Shown piece by piece: positions 41,308-49,882 of a stretch of DNA of 64,000 nucleotides. The first letter of the stretch is position 1. Every line of letters starts with the position of its first letter. The translations under genes and the position numbers were made by a program. The notes under the pieces are model-generated. The model saw only the letters and a list, made by a program, of their open reading frames with translations. It made no database searches and was not told where the DNA came from. The stretch spans positions 1-64,000 of the forward strand of contig JBBQKJ010000007.1 of the NCBI GenBank assembly GCA_038326775.1, given 5' to 3'. The DNA is from DYIU01 sp038326775 (GTDB lineage Bacteria > Actinomycetota > Geothermincolia > Fen-727 > Anoxymicrobiaceae).

Positions 41308-42048
41308 TCACTTCTCGCTGCAGACTACCGTCCCGACATCCTCTCCCGAGCAGAGCCGCCCCAGGTTCCCATGCTTGAAAAGGTTGAAAACCACTATGGG
41401 AAGCGAGTTGTCCATGCACAGGCTTATCGCCGTGGCGTCCATGACCTGGAGCTCACGGTTGAGCACATCGAGGTAACTCAGGCTCTCGAACATGGTCGCG
41501 TCCGCGTGCTCCACCGGGTCGCGATCGTACACGCCATCGACCTTGGTCGCCTTGAGCAGCGCGTCCGCCTTGATCTCCAGTGCCCGCAGGGCCGCCGCGG
41601 TGTCAGTGCTGAAATACGGGTTGCCTGTCCCGCCCGCGAAGATGACTATCCTGCCCTTCTCGAGGTGCCGCAGGGCCTTGCGCCTGATGTGCGGCTCGGC
41701 TATCTCCTGCATTGTGACTGCGGATTGAACCCGGGTGTCAACTCCCTGGTTCTCGAGCGCGTCCTGCAGGGCGAGCGCGTTCATGACCGTCGCCAGCATC
41801 CCCATGTAGTCCGCGCTCGCCCGGTCGATACCTTTCCGGCTCTCGACGCCACCCCTCCAGAGGTTGCCGCCCCCGACCACCAGGGCGAGCTGGATGCCAT
41901 TGGCGTGGACCTCCGCGAGCTCCTCGGCCATGGCGTGGACCGTGTCAATAGCAATGCCGTATCCGATGGAGGAGTCCATGAACGCTTCGCCGGATACCTT
42001 GACCAGCGCCCGTTTCAACTCGGGCTTTCCGCCGCCGAATCCCGACAT
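41308..42048 (-). CDS. pyrH: Uridylate kinase
   Basis: Phosphorylates UMP to UDP. The protein is full length at 246 residues, with amino-acid-kinase motifs ALVKVSGEAFMDSSIGYGI, ALVVGGGNLWRGG, ADYMGMLATVMNALAL, IFAGGTGNPYFSTDTAAALR and MDATAISLCMDN. The ATG has GGGAGGG upstream. It lies between tsf and frr, the near-universal order. Confidence 0.98.
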   Translation of the reverse strand: MSGFGGGKPELKRALVKVSGEAFMDSSIGYGIAIDTVHAMAEELAEVHANGIQLALVVGGGNLWRGGVESRKGIDRASADYMGMLATVMNALALQDALENQGVDTRVQSAVTMQEIAEPHIRRKALRHLEKGRIVIFAGGTGNPYFSTDTAAALRALEIKADALLKATKVDGVYDRDPVEHADATMFESLSYLDVLNRELQVMDATAISLCMDNSLPIVVFNLFKHGNLGRLCSGEDVGTVVCSEK

Positions 42049-42087
42049 GCCTGCCCTCCCCCTCCACGGTCTGCCGCGCGAGCCCCG

Positions 42088-42696
42088 CTACTTTTCCTCA
42101 CCCACCTGGTAGCGAACGAACCTGCGTATCTCCACCTTCTCTCCCATCTTCACCGATGCCTGCGTAACGAGCTCGGCCACAGTCATGGATGGGTCCTTGA
42201 CGAACGGCTGCTCCAGCAGGCAGATGTCCTGAAAGTACTTGTCGAGCATGCCGCCGATGATACGGTCCCACACCTTCTCCGGCCTGGCTTCCGCCTGGCA
42301 CCTCGCCCTGAATATCTCTTTTTCGCCACTCACGAGTTCCTCGGGCACGGACTCCCGGTCGAGGTACTGCGGCTTATGGGCAACGACGTGGAGCGCCACC
42401 TGGTGGGCGAGTTCGAGGAACTCGCTGTTGCGTGCCACGAAGTCTGTCTCGCAGTTTATCTCCACCATGGACCCTATCTGCTGCCCTATGTGGAGGTATG
42501 TCTCTATTACGCCCTGCTCGGCGGTCTTCTCCTGTCGCTTCTTTGCGCTGGCAAGCCCCTTCTCCCTCAGCAGCCGGGTCGCCTTTTCCATATCGCCGCC
42601 GCATTCGATCAGGGCCTTCTTGCAGTCCATCATGCCGACGCCTGTCTTTGTCCTCAACTCTTTGACCTGTTGTGCCGATATCCCGGTTTCTGCCAT
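42088..42696 (-). CDS. tsf: Elongation factor Ts (short type)
   Basis: Nucleotide exchange factor for EF-Tu. The 202 residues contain QVKELRTKTGVGMMDCKKAL, the UBA-like start, and the conserved INCETDFVARNSEFLELAH core. A single-subdomain C-terminus gives the roughly 200-residue form seen in several Gram-positive and thermophilic lineages rather than the 280-residue enteric form. The ATG has GGAGAG upstream. It is co-transcribed with rpsB. Confidence 0.97.
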   Translation of the reverse strand: MAETGISAQQVKELRTKTGVGMMDCKKALIECGGDMEKATRLLREKGLASAKKRQEKTAEQGVIETYLHIGQQIGSMVEINCETDFVARNSEFLELAHQVALHVVAHKPQYLDRESVPEELVSGEKEIFRARCQAEARPEKVWDRIIGGMLDKYFQDICLLEQPFVKDPSMTVAELVTQASVKMGEKVEIRRFVRYQVGEEK

Positions 42697-42742
42697 GTAT
42701 TCTCTCCTGGTTGGTATCCGGCTTGCTCTACCGGTCGCTGTA

Positions 42743-43708
42743 CTATTTGACCTCCGGCACGCCGGCCGCGGGGGCCTCGGGCTCGGGCACCGACTCGACG
42801 GGCACGGTCACGCCCACGGTCTCCTCCACCGCCTCCTTGACGTCCCCGGCCGCACCCTCGACCGTGGGATCCCCGGAGTATACGGGCATCATGTCCGGCC
42901 CCGCTATGTCGTCAGGCGAGGCGCTGAACGCCGGGACCGCCGCCCCCAGCCTGGTGGGGGACTTGTCCAGCTTGACGCGTGCCGCCTCTTCTTTCTCGGC
43001 CACCTCATCGGCCAGCCTCGCGTCCATCATCCCCTGGCCCTCGATGGCCGCGTCCGCTATGACCCTGCACAGGAGGTTCGCCGCCCTGATGGCGTCGTCG
43101 TTTCCGGGTATCACGTAATCCACCTCGTCCGGGTCGCAGTTGGTGTCAACCAGGCCCACGATAGGTATGTCCAGCCTGTGGCCCTCGGCGACCGCGATGT
43201 GCTCCTTCTTCGGGTCCATGACGAAGACCATCGAAGGAAGCCGGTGCATGGTCCTGATGCCTTCCAGGTTGCGCCTGAGCTTCTCGGCACGCCGGCGCAG
43301 TTGGAGCGCTTCCTTCTTGGGAAGCTGCTCCAGCTCGCCCTCACGATCGCGCCGCTCGAGGTCCTCGAGGTGCATCACCCTTGAATGGATGGTGGTGAAG
43401 TTGGTGAGCGTGCCGCCCAGCCAGCGGCTGTTCACATAGGGCATTCCGCAGCGCTCGGCGTGCTCTTTCACCGCCTCCTGCGACTGCTTCTTGGTGCCCA
43501 CGAAGAGAACGGTGCCCCCGCCGCCGACCGCGTTTCTAACCGCGTTATAAGCGGCACCGGTAAGCACGAGCGTCTTCTGCAGGTCGATGATGTAGATGTC
43601 GTTCCGCTCGGTGAAGATGTACGGTTTCATCTTGGGGTTCCACCGGCGGGTCTGGTGGCCGAAGTGAACCCCCGCCTCCAGGAGTTCCTTCATGGTGACT
43701 ACAGCCAT
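42743..43708 (-). CDS. rpsB: Small ribosomal subunit protein uS2 with acidic C-terminal extension
   Basis: Ribosomal protein S2 of 321 residues. The core is standard: MKELLEAGVHFGHQTRRWNP, IYIIDLQKTLV, VNSRWLGGTLTNFTTI, PSMVFVMDPKKEHIAV and LVDTNCDPDEVDYVIPGNDD. After about residue 235 there is an extension of some 85 residues rich in Glu, Val, Pro and Ala, as in several actinobacterial S2 proteins. The start has GGAGGTAG. A structured leader and a good promoter lie upstream. Confidence 0.97.
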   Translation of the reverse strand: MAVVTMKELLEAGVHFGHQTRRWNPKMKPYIFTERNDIYIIDLQKTLVLTGAAYNAVRNAVGGGGTVLFVGTKKQSQEAVKEHAERCGMPYVNSRWLGGTLTNFTTIHSRVMHLEDLERRDREGELEQLPKKEALQLRRRAEKLRRNLEGIRTMHRLPSMVFVMDPKKEHIAVAEGHRLDIPIVGLVDTNCDPDEVDYVIPGNDDAIRAANLLCRVIADAAIEGQGMMDARLADEVAEKEEAARVKLDKSPTRLGAAVPAFSASPDDIAGPDMMPVYSGDPTVEGAAGDVKEAVEETVGVTVPVESVPEPEAPAAGVPEVK

Positions 43709-43745
43709 TCGCTACCTCCAAATCTGGTTGTTCCTCCCCCGGTGT

Positions 43746-43793
43746 CACCCCTCGCTGCCACCCTTGGGCACCGGCAGCGAAGTCGCCGGGGTG
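43746..43793 (-). ncRNA. Structured leader of rpsB-tsf (possible S2 autoregulatory site)
   Basis: Two nested stems lie in the leader 40 bases before rpsB: CACCCC/GGGGTG (43793-43788 with 43751-43746) outside and CGCTGCC/GGCAGCG (43779-43773 with 43759-43753) inside, with a 13-base apical loop. It lies between the mapped -10 and the start codon, so it would be in the mRNA. rpsB leaders that bind S2 are known in other bacteria; this sequence has not been matched to one. Confidence 0.45.
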
Positions 43794-43829
43794 TGTATTT
43801 TTGCCGCCACGGGCAGGCAAATCTTCACA

Positions 43830-43858
43830 AGTGTAATATAGGGGCTTTTAATCCGCAA
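43830..43858 (-). promoter_or_regulatory. Promoter of rpsB-tsf-pyrH
   Basis: On the minus strand TTGCGG at 43858-43853, 17 bases, and TACACT at 43835-43830. The predicted start near 43823 leaves a leader of about 115 bases containing the nested hairpins. It lies just downstream of the whiG stop. Confidence 0.65.
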
Positions 43859-43877
43859 CAACTCGCCGTCCCGCTCC

Positions 43878-44753
43878 TCAGGAGTAATCGTAGCCGAGGG
43901 AGCTGCCGAGGCGGCCCCGCAGTCGAAGTATGGCCTTGGTGTGCATCTGGCAGATACGGGACTCGGTCACCGTAAGGACTTCGCCGATCTCTCGCATGGT
44001 CAAGCCTTCAAAGTAGTAGAGGGTCACGACGATTCGCTCCCGCTCGGGCAAGCGGTTGATCGCATCGGCGATCATGTCTTTCATCTCCTCTATCTCGAAA
44101 GTCTTGGAAGGGTCCTTGACCTTAACATCCTCTACGATGTCGGCAAGGCTTATCTTGTCCGGCCTGTCACCGGAGACCGTCCACAGCTCGTCGAGCGCGA
44201 CCAGGGAGATGAGCGTCATCTTGCTCAACAGGTTGAGGTACTCCGCGACGCTGACGCCCATCTTCTCGGCCACTTCCTCATCGGTGGGCACCCGGTGAAG
44301 GTCTCCCTCCAGGGCCACGTAGGCCCGCTCTATCTCGCGGGCTCGGAAGCGCACCGAGCGCGGGACCCAGTCTTCCGCGCGCAGTTCGTCGATTATCGCG
44401 CCCTTTATGCGGGCGATGGCGTAGGTCTCGAACTTGATCCCACGAGCGGGGTCGAACTTCTCGATGGCGTCCAGCAGGCCGAAAACCCCGTAGCTCACCA
44501 GGTCGCCGAACTCGACCGACGGAGGCAGCCCGGTGGACACGCGGCCCGCTACGTACTTGACCAGGGGAGCGTAGTGGAGGATGACCTTCTCCCGCGTCTC
44601 CGGAGAGTGGGTCTTCTTGTAGTCGGCCCAGAGAGCGTCGGAGTCGACATCCGCTTCGAGCCTCCTGGAGGGGGACGGCTTCTTCCGGGCTGTCGCCGGC
44701 TTCTTGCCCTGCGCGCTGTTCAGCTCACCGGGGCCGGTGGTGGTTCGCGTCAT
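43878..44753 (-). CDS. whiG: RNA polymerase sigma factor of the FliA/WhiG family
   Basis: A 291-residue group 3 sigma factor. A charged N-terminal extension of about 40 residues precedes region 2 (YAPLVKYVAGRVSTGLPPSV, DLVSYGVFGLLDAIEKFDP, KFETYAIARIKGAIIDELR, DWVPRSVRFRAREIERAYV). Region 3 follows, then region 4 (RLPERERIVVTLYYFEGLTM, ESRICQMHTKAILRLR). In Streptomyces WhiG starts sporulation and is encoded beside rpsB; elsewhere the family drives flagellar genes. Here the synteny favours the name whiG, while the regulon is unknown. It follows xerC by 15 bases. Confidence 0.9.
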   Translation of the reverse strand: MTRTTTGPGELNSAQGKKPATARKKPSPSRRLEADVDSDALWADYKKTHSPETREKVILHYAPLVKYVAGRVSTGLPPSVEFGDLVSYGVFGLLDAIEKFDPARGIKFETYAIARIKGAIIDELRAEDWVPRSVRFRAREIERAYVALEGDLHRVPTDEEVAEKMGVSVAEYLNLLSKMTLISLVALDELWTVSGDRPDKISLADIVEDVKVKDPSKTFEIEEMKDMIADAINRLPERERIVVTLYYFEGLTMREIGEVLTVTESRICQMHTKAILRLRGRLGSSLGYDYS

Positions 44754-44768
44754 CTCCAGGCGCGCCTT

Positions 44769-45698
44769 TCAAGCTCGCGGGTGGCTGTTGTCATATGCTT
44801 CCCTGACCTCGGCTCGGGTCAAATGCGTGTATATCTGTGTCGTGGCCACGTTCTTGTGCCCCAGGAGCTCCTGTACCGTCCTCAAATCGGCGCCGTTGGC
44901 GAGCATGTGTGTGGCGAAGCTATGCCTGAGCGCATGAGGGCTCAGGCCTTCACCTCCCACGTTCGCTTTCGCTTCGCGGTCGACTATCCTGCGTACCTGC
45001 CGCGGGTCGATCGGTGAGCCTCGCTTCCCCAGGAAGACGGCTTCCCCATTATATGGACTTTCCCGCACGAGTAGTGGCCTGGCGCTTCGCAGGTATTCCA
45101 GGAGTGCTTGAACGGCCGGCTCCCCCGCGAGCACCACCCGCTCGCGGTCGCCCTTCCCGACCACCCTGAAGACACCCGCGTCGAGGTCCACGTCGGCAAG
45201 ACGCATGCCACACAGCTCACCGACGCGCATTCCCGTCGCGTAGAGCACCTCTATTATAGCGTGGTCCCGGATGCCCAGCTCGGAAGCCTCCACCGGAGCC
45301 TCCGTGAGCGCCTCGGCCTCACGCTCGGTTAGAAAGCGCGGCAGCCTTCTTCCCTTCACGGGGAAGGTCAGGGTCGTTGAGGGGTCGTTTGCAAGGATGC
45401 CGTTATCCGTCAGAAAGTGGAAGAAAGCCCGCAGGCACGCGCTTCTGCGTGCTACCGACGTCCGCGCGTAACCGCGTGTCTGCTGGTTGGCCAGGAAGCT
45501 TCGCATAGTCCTGTGGTCCACCATCGAGAGGTCGTCGATGCCCGCCCTCTGGAGGAAATCGGCGAAGTGGGCCAGGTCGCGGCGATAAGCCGCCACAGTG
45601 TTTGGTGACAGGTTCCTGACACCCGCCAGGTTGTCCAGGAACGCCTGCACCACCCGGTTAATAAAGAGATCTGCGTCGGTCACACCTGTACCTGCCAT
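44769..45698 (-). CDS. xerC: Tyrosine recombinase XerC
   Basis: Site-specific recombinase for chromosome dimer resolution. The 309 residues comprise a SAM-like core-binding N-domain (NLSPNTVAAYRRDL) and a catalytic domain with Arg in YATGMRVGELCGMRL, HALRHSFATHMLANGADLR (His-x-x-Arg), LLGHKNVATTQIYTHL (His and nucleophile Tyr). All catalytic residues are present. The ATG at 45698 lies about 140 bases from a consensus promoter. dprA-xerC adjacency is common. Confidence 0.93.
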   Translation of the reverse strand: MAGTGVTDADLFINRVVQAFLDNLAGVRNLSPNTVAAYRRDLAHFADFLQRAGIDDLSMVDHRTMRSFLANQQTRGYARTSVARRSACLRAFFHFLTDNGILANDPSTTLTFPVKGRRLPRFLTEREAEALTEAPVEASELGIRDHAIIEVLYATGMRVGELCGMRLADVDLDAGVFRVVGKGDRERVVLAGEPAVQALLEYLRSARPLLVRESPYNGEAVFLGKRGSPIDPRQVRRIVDREAKANVGGEGLSPHALRHSFATHMLANGADLRTVQELLGHKNVATTQIYTHLTRAEVREAYDNSHPRA

Positions 45699-45843
45699 CC
45701 GCCACCCGCGCTGTCATACCTGGAATAATACTGTGCCGGCTGCCCACTTCCTTGAAAACGACACGCTTTCCGTCATATCTGTGTCACCGGCTCGAACGCA
45801 TAAGGCGGCTCGAGCACCCACACCGTGTGTTACATTATAGCAC

Positions 45844-45872
45844 TATATAGTAATATATTATAATATTGTCAA
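45844..45872 (-). promoter_or_regulatory. Consensus promoter of xerC-whiG
   Basis: On the minus strand a perfect TTGACA at 45872-45867, a 17-base spacer, and TATATA at 45849-45844, within an island of about 35 A/T bases in otherwise GC-rich DNA. A second TATAAT lies 27 bases from the same -35. This is the strongest promoter-like sequence in the window. Confidence 0.7.
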
Positions 45873-46072
45873 CTAATGTGACTTTTGAATGGGCTGGCGG
45901 GTTTGCCGCCCACGCCCGGAGCGCCCTCGTCTCGATGGCGCCGGCCTGGAGTGCGTAAGGGTAGTGGTCCCCATGTATCGCTGTAGGAGGGTGCCGCTGT
46001 TGTTCGAGGGCCGGCGGGTCAACCTGTTGCGCCTGTGCCAGGAGGTCCCGTGCTTCGCGGTGCGGTTTTAGC
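45873..46072. other. Non-coding gap between dprA and the xerC promoter
   Basis: The whole interval 45699-46072 has no supported gene. Its left part is the xerC leader and promoter. The remaining 200 bases hold only a 60-codon plus-strand frame and a minus-strand frame, neither with recognisable motifs or a ribosome-binding site. No tRNA, intact hairpin terminator or repeat arm was seen. Confidence 0.6.
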
Positions 46073-47176
46073 TCAGGTTGCCGCGTTGTAGTAGTTGCCG
46101 CCAGGGCCACGGACCACCGCGCCACTTACCTCCATCCGCGAAAGGACGGCGAGCACCTCGGCGGTTGTGAGGCCGGCCTCCTTTGAAAGCCCTTCGACCT
46201 GGGAGATTCCGCCGGCCATGGCAAGCGCGAGCTTCTCCTCGGAGGGATGTGCCGGCGTTGTGAGCGCCGGCCGGAGTGGCAAACCGGTCGCGGGCGCGTC
46301 AAGCCCGAGTTCGGCCAGGATGTCAGCCGGTCCGGTTACCAGCGAGGCGCCGCTCTTTATGAGCGCGTTTGCGCCCCTGCTGCTCGGGGAGAAGAGCTGG
46401 CCCGGCACGGCAAATATCTCGCGTCCCTGCGCCAGCGCGAAGTCAACCGTGATAAACGCGCCGCTTTTCTCTGACGCCTCGACGACCACTACCGCCAGGG
46501 ACATCCCTGCGATTATCCGGTTCCTCTCCGGGAAGCGGGGCCTTGCCGGAGGAGTCCCGGGGGTGTACTCGGAGATGATGCAGCCGTCTCTGGCGATGCG
46601 ACGGAACAGGGAGGAGTTTGACCTGGGGTATGCGACATCGACCCCGCAGCCGAGAACGGCGGTGGTGAACCCGCCGCCCTCAAGAGCGCCCGAATGGGCG
46701 GCGGAGTCGATACCGTACGCCGCTCCGCTGACCACGTTGACCCCTCGGAGGGCAATCTCCCTGGAAAGCCAGCGCGCGACCTCCAGGCCGTAGGGGGTCG
46801 CCTTGCGCGAGCCCACCACCGCCACGCTCGCTGCCTGGCCCGCCAGGCGCCCCCTGTAGAAGAGCACCCACGGCGCATCGCTCAACTCGTCGAGCATCGT
46901 GGGATAGCCGGGCTCTCCCCGCACCACCGCGGATATGCCGCCCTCCTCCATTGACTCGAACTCGGTTTCGGGGTCACGCTCGAGGGCCATCTCTCGCCAG
47001 CGAGAGAGCGGCTCTGCGGAAGCGCGGCCGCCGGCCTTTCCCGCGCGGACCGCGTCCCACGCGCCGGCCGGCGACCCGAAGAGCGTAAGCAGGTCGCGAA
47101 CCCGCTTGTGGGTGGCGCCCGGAAGCGAGCACAGGGCTACGAGCTCGGCCTTCTCCCGTGGCAGGGCGGGGTCCAT
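46073..47176 (-). CDS. dprA: DNA-processing protein DprA
   Basis: Loads RecA on incoming single-stranded DNA during transformation. From the ATG at 47176 it has 367 residues: an N-terminal SAM-like region, then the Rossmann-like core with VAVVGSRKATPYG, VSGAAYGIDSAAHSGAL, TTAVLGCGVDVAYPRSN, FPERNRIIAGMSLAVVVVEA and SGAFITVDFALAQGREIFAVPG, and a C-terminal winged-helix domain. The start shares one base with the comM stop (TGATG). The longer frame runs antisense through comM and is rejected. Confidence 0.96.
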   Translation of the reverse strand: MDPALPREKAELVALCSLPGATHKRVRDLLTLFGSPAGAWDAVRAGKAGGRASAEPLSRWREMALERDPETEFESMEEGGISAVVRGEPGYPTMLDELSDAPWVLFYRGRLAGQAASVAVVGSRKATPYGLEVARWLSREIALRGVNVVSGAAYGIDSAAHSGALEGGGFTTAVLGCGVDVAYPRSNSSLFRRIARDGCIISEYTPGTPPARPRFPERNRIIAGMSLAVVVVEASEKSGAFITVDFALAQGREIFAVPGQLFSPSSRGANALIKSGASLVTGPADILAELGLDAPATGLPLRPALTTPAHPSEEKLALAMAGGISQVEGLSKEAGLTTAEVLAVLSRMEVSGAVVRGPGGNYYNAAT

Positions 47177-48726
47177 CAGCCCCTGGCCCCGCAGGTGAAC
47201 ATCGACCTCTCGAGACAGCGATACTGCACCGCCTCGGCGATGTGCTCGACCTCCATGGTTTCGCTGGCCGCCAGGTCGGCGATGGTGCGCGCGACCTTGA
47301 GGACCCGGTGATATGAGCGGGCGGACAGACCCAGCCGCTCGACCGCGAGCCCGAGAAAGCGCTCGCCCTCGACCGAAGCCCGGCACAGCTTCTCCACGAG
47401 AGCGTGGGTCATGGACGCGTTGCAGTAGGCGCCGGTGCCCTCGAGGCGTGCCTCCTGGAGCCTTCGGGCGGCGATCACCCTCCGGCTAACCGAGCTGGAG
47501 TTCTCGCCGTGTGACCTCTCCTGCAGGTGGCGGCGGGTCAGGCGGGGTACCTCGACCTGGATGTCTATGCGGTCGAGAAGGGGCCCCGAGATGCGCGAGC
47601 GGTATCTCTGGATGTCACCCACCGCGCAAACACACTCGTGGCGCGTGTCGCCGAGGTAGCCGCAAGGGCAGGGGTTCATGGAGGCGACCATGCTGAAGCG
47701 GGCCGGGTAGGTGACGGTGACCATCGAGCGGACTAGTGTCACCTGGTTGTCCTCCAGCGGCCCCCGCAACGACTCGAGGGCGTTGCGGGGATAGAGCGTG
47801 AGCTCGTCGAGATAGAGAACGCCGCCGTGCGCCAGTGAGACCTCCCCGGGCTTGGGAAGCGGTACGCCTCCGCCGATGAGACCTACGGCGCTGATCGAGT
47901 TGTGCGGCGTGCGGAACGGCCTTGAGTCGATGAGCGAGCCGCCCGGCGGGACCAGCCCGGCCACGCTGTGTATGCGGGTCACCTCGAGCGCCTCCTCGAG
48001 GGAGAGCGGCGGCAGTATGCCCGGCAGGCGCCGGGCGAGCATCGTCTTCCCCGAGCCCGGCGGCCCCACCATGAGCAGGTTGTGCCCTCCCGCCGCTGCC
48101 ACCTCTAAAGCCCGCCTGGCCGCCTCCTGACCACGGACCTCAGCGAGGTCAGGGCCCATCGCGCCACGCACGGTAAGCCTGTCGCCGGGCTCGCTGACAG
48201 CCTGCTCAAGACAGAGAGTGCCCTCCAGGAAACCGACCGCTTCGCGAAGGCTGCCCACCCCGTAGATCGGGATGCCGGAAACCAGGGCGGCCTCACCGGT
48301 GTTGCCGGCGGGCACCAGCAGGAACGAAGCCCCGCGCTCCCGTGCGCCGATGGCGATGGAGAGCGCGCCAGGTATCTCGCGGACCCTGCCATCCAGCGAA
48401 AGCTCGCCCGCCGCCTGAAAATCGGTTGCCTGCTCCAGTCGAAACTGGCCGGTCGCCTCGAGAATGGCGAGCGCTAGAGGAAGGTCGAAAGAAGGCCCCT
48501 CTTTCTTGATGTCCGCCGGGGCCAGGTTCACATGGATGCGGCGGTTTGGAAACTCGAAGCACGAGTTGCGAACCGCTGACTTGACCCGGATGCGTGACTC
48601 GCGCAGGGCGGCATCGGGCAGCCCCACTATCTCGAACGCCGGCAGGCCGTTGGTTATGTCGACCTCCACCTCGATGGCGTGCGCTTCCATGCCCACCAGC
48701 GTCGCGCCGAGTACCTTCGCTAACAA
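47176..48726 (-). CDS. comM: ComM/YifB family Mg-chelatase-like AAA ATPase
   Basis: Hexameric helicase-like ATPase that extends recombination intermediates. The 516 residues comprise an N-terminal Lon-like domain (VEVDITNGLPAFEIVGLPDA), Walker A MVGPPGSGKTMLARRLPGIL, HSVAGLVPPGGSL, RPFRTPHNSISAVGLIGGG, Walker B VLYLDELTLYPRN, the zinc-ribbon-like MNPCPCGYLGDTRHECVC, and a C-terminal lid. The B-motif tail is less typical than the common LDELPEF. The TTG start has GGAGG five bases upstream. Confidence 0.96.
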   Translation of the reverse strand: MLAKVLGATLVGMEAHAIEVEVDITNGLPAFEIVGLPDAALRESRIRVKSAVRNSCFEFPNRRIHVNLAPADIKKEGPSFDLPLALAILEATGQFRLEQATDFQAAGELSLDGRVREIPGALSIAIGARERGASFLLVPAGNTGEAALVSGIPIYGVGSLREAVGFLEGTLCLEQAVSEPGDRLTVRGAMGPDLAEVRGQEAARRALEVAAAGGHNLLMVGPPGSGKTMLARRLPGILPPLSLEEALEVTRIHSVAGLVPPGGSLIDSRPFRTPHNSISAVGLIGGGVPLPKPGEVSLAHGGVLYLDELTLYPRNALESLRGPLEDNQVTLVRSMVTVTYPARFSMVASMNPCPCGYLGDTRHECVCAVGDIQRYRSRISGPLLDRIDIQVEVPRLTRRHLQERSHGENSSSVSRRVIAARRLQEARLEGTGAYCNASMTHALVEKLCRASVEGERFLGLAVERLGLSARSYHRVLKVARTIADLAASETMEVEHIAEAVQYRCLERSMFTCGARG

Positions 48727-48757
48727 TTCCGCCTCCGCGGTTGAGCATTACAAGCAT

Positions 48758-48786
48758 ATTATAAGCTAAGCAAGCACATCGGACAA
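48758..48786 (-). promoter_or_regulatory. Promoter of comM-dprA
   Basis: On the minus strand TTGTCC at 48786-48781, 17 bases, and TATAAT at 48763-48758, about 30 bases before the TTG start of comM. The gap up to the decayed lipoprotein gene (48787-48867) holds nothing else recognisable. Confidence 0.6.
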
Positions 48787-48867
48787 GCCTGCGCCGTTGA
48801 TGAAGTGCGGTGTAAGTCGAAAGCACCCCGTAAGAGGGGTGGCTCTGGTGGCCTGGCTCGTGTTGTT

Positions 48868-49667
48868 TCAGCCGGCACGGAGCTTTGGTTTGACGCTCGC
48901 GGGTGCGTTGAAACCCGAGTACGCGCCCCTGGTTGTAACGGTGACCTCCGGCGTTTCGGCGATCGACGGAATTGTGACCTTCATCAACACCCGCTTCATC
49001 CGCATGGTCGCCTTATCGACGGTTATCGTCATGTCGGTCTTGCCGTTAGGGTTCGAGTAGACGTCCAGGCCGTAGGTGGAAGGCTGCAAGTGCCCTGTTC
49101 GGGCCCCACGATGGCGGACGCGCCCAGCCGGTACTTCTCACCCATAGAAAAGGATATCGTGTAGTCATGAGCGGTCTGGCTTTCGAGCGCGCAGTTGTCC
49201 ACCAGGTCGGCGAACCTTGCTATTACGCGGCGCGCATTTGCGGAGACCATACCGGGATCGCCTTCGACTCTGTACCAGTCACTTCCCTCGACCCGCGTGT
49301 ACCTCACGCCGTCACGGGTGTATGTCTCGTAAGAACCGCCGGGGGAATCGACCACCATGTGCCCGTCGAGGGCGCCACCTCCGTTGGAAGCAAGCTCGGT
49401 GGTGAAGGCGGCCTTATTGTCCAGCTCCGGCCTGCCCGCTATATCGAGGCTGGTGGTGCCGCTATAGCGATAGCTCTTCAACGAGAGTAACTCCTCGACT
49501 GAACGCGCCAGCACCAGCGCGGGCGTCAGCTTCAGGCCCTCATCTACCGCGCAGCCGGCCGCGAATAGGAGCGAGAAGGCCGCCAGGGCCGCGGCCACCG
49601 CGACCGCTGCTCGTTCGAAAGCGGCCGGGGTACTCTCGGCGCGGCGGTTGCGTCTAACACGAGTCAT
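48868..49667 (-). pseudogene. Frameshifted LppX/LprG-like lipoprotein gene
   Basis: Two frames on the minus strand together give one protein of about 265 residues. The first starts at ATG 49667 (GAGGG upstream) with a signal peptide ending LLFAAGC, a lipobox, then SLKSYRYSGTTSLDIAG, YTRDGVRYTRVEGSDWYRVE and EKYRLGASAIVGPEQGT. The second resumes directly with LQPSTYGLDVYSNPNGKTDM and ends FNAPASVKPKLRAG at 48868. The join at about 49085-49092 (GGCACTTGCAGCC on the minus strand) is explained by loss of a single base. No slippery sequence is apparent, so a null mutation or a sequence error is more likely than programmed frameshifting. The domain resembles outer-layer lipid-binding lipoproteins; the assignment is tentative. 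Confidence 0.7.
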
Positions 49668-49882
49668 CCTGCCCTCAGCCATGGCCAGTATCCACCTCCA
49701 GCCGGAGTTCTCGCGGCATGTCTCGGCAGGTTGCCCGGCCTTCTCCAAGGCAACTGTTGAGAGTTCAAAGATGTTCCGGTCCGACTTGCAGAGATTACTG
49801 TCCCCGGACAACAGAGAACCAGGTGGCCTGTAGGCGACATGACAAGGCCGGGTGACGAGAAAACTATGGAATCTGCTCAACC

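Noticed and set aside
45835..46125. Minus-strand frame of 96 codons after dprA, and a 60-codon plus-strand frame at 45889
   Set aside because: Neither has a ribosome-binding site or recognisable motif. The minus-strand frame overlaps the dprA 3' end in another frame and runs into the A/T-rich xerC promoter.
49085..49092. Programmed ribosomal frameshift in the lipoprotein gene
   Set aside because: The junction GGCACTTGCAGCC contains no slippery heptamer and no obvious downstream pseudoknot, so a plain single-base loss or sequence error is simpler.
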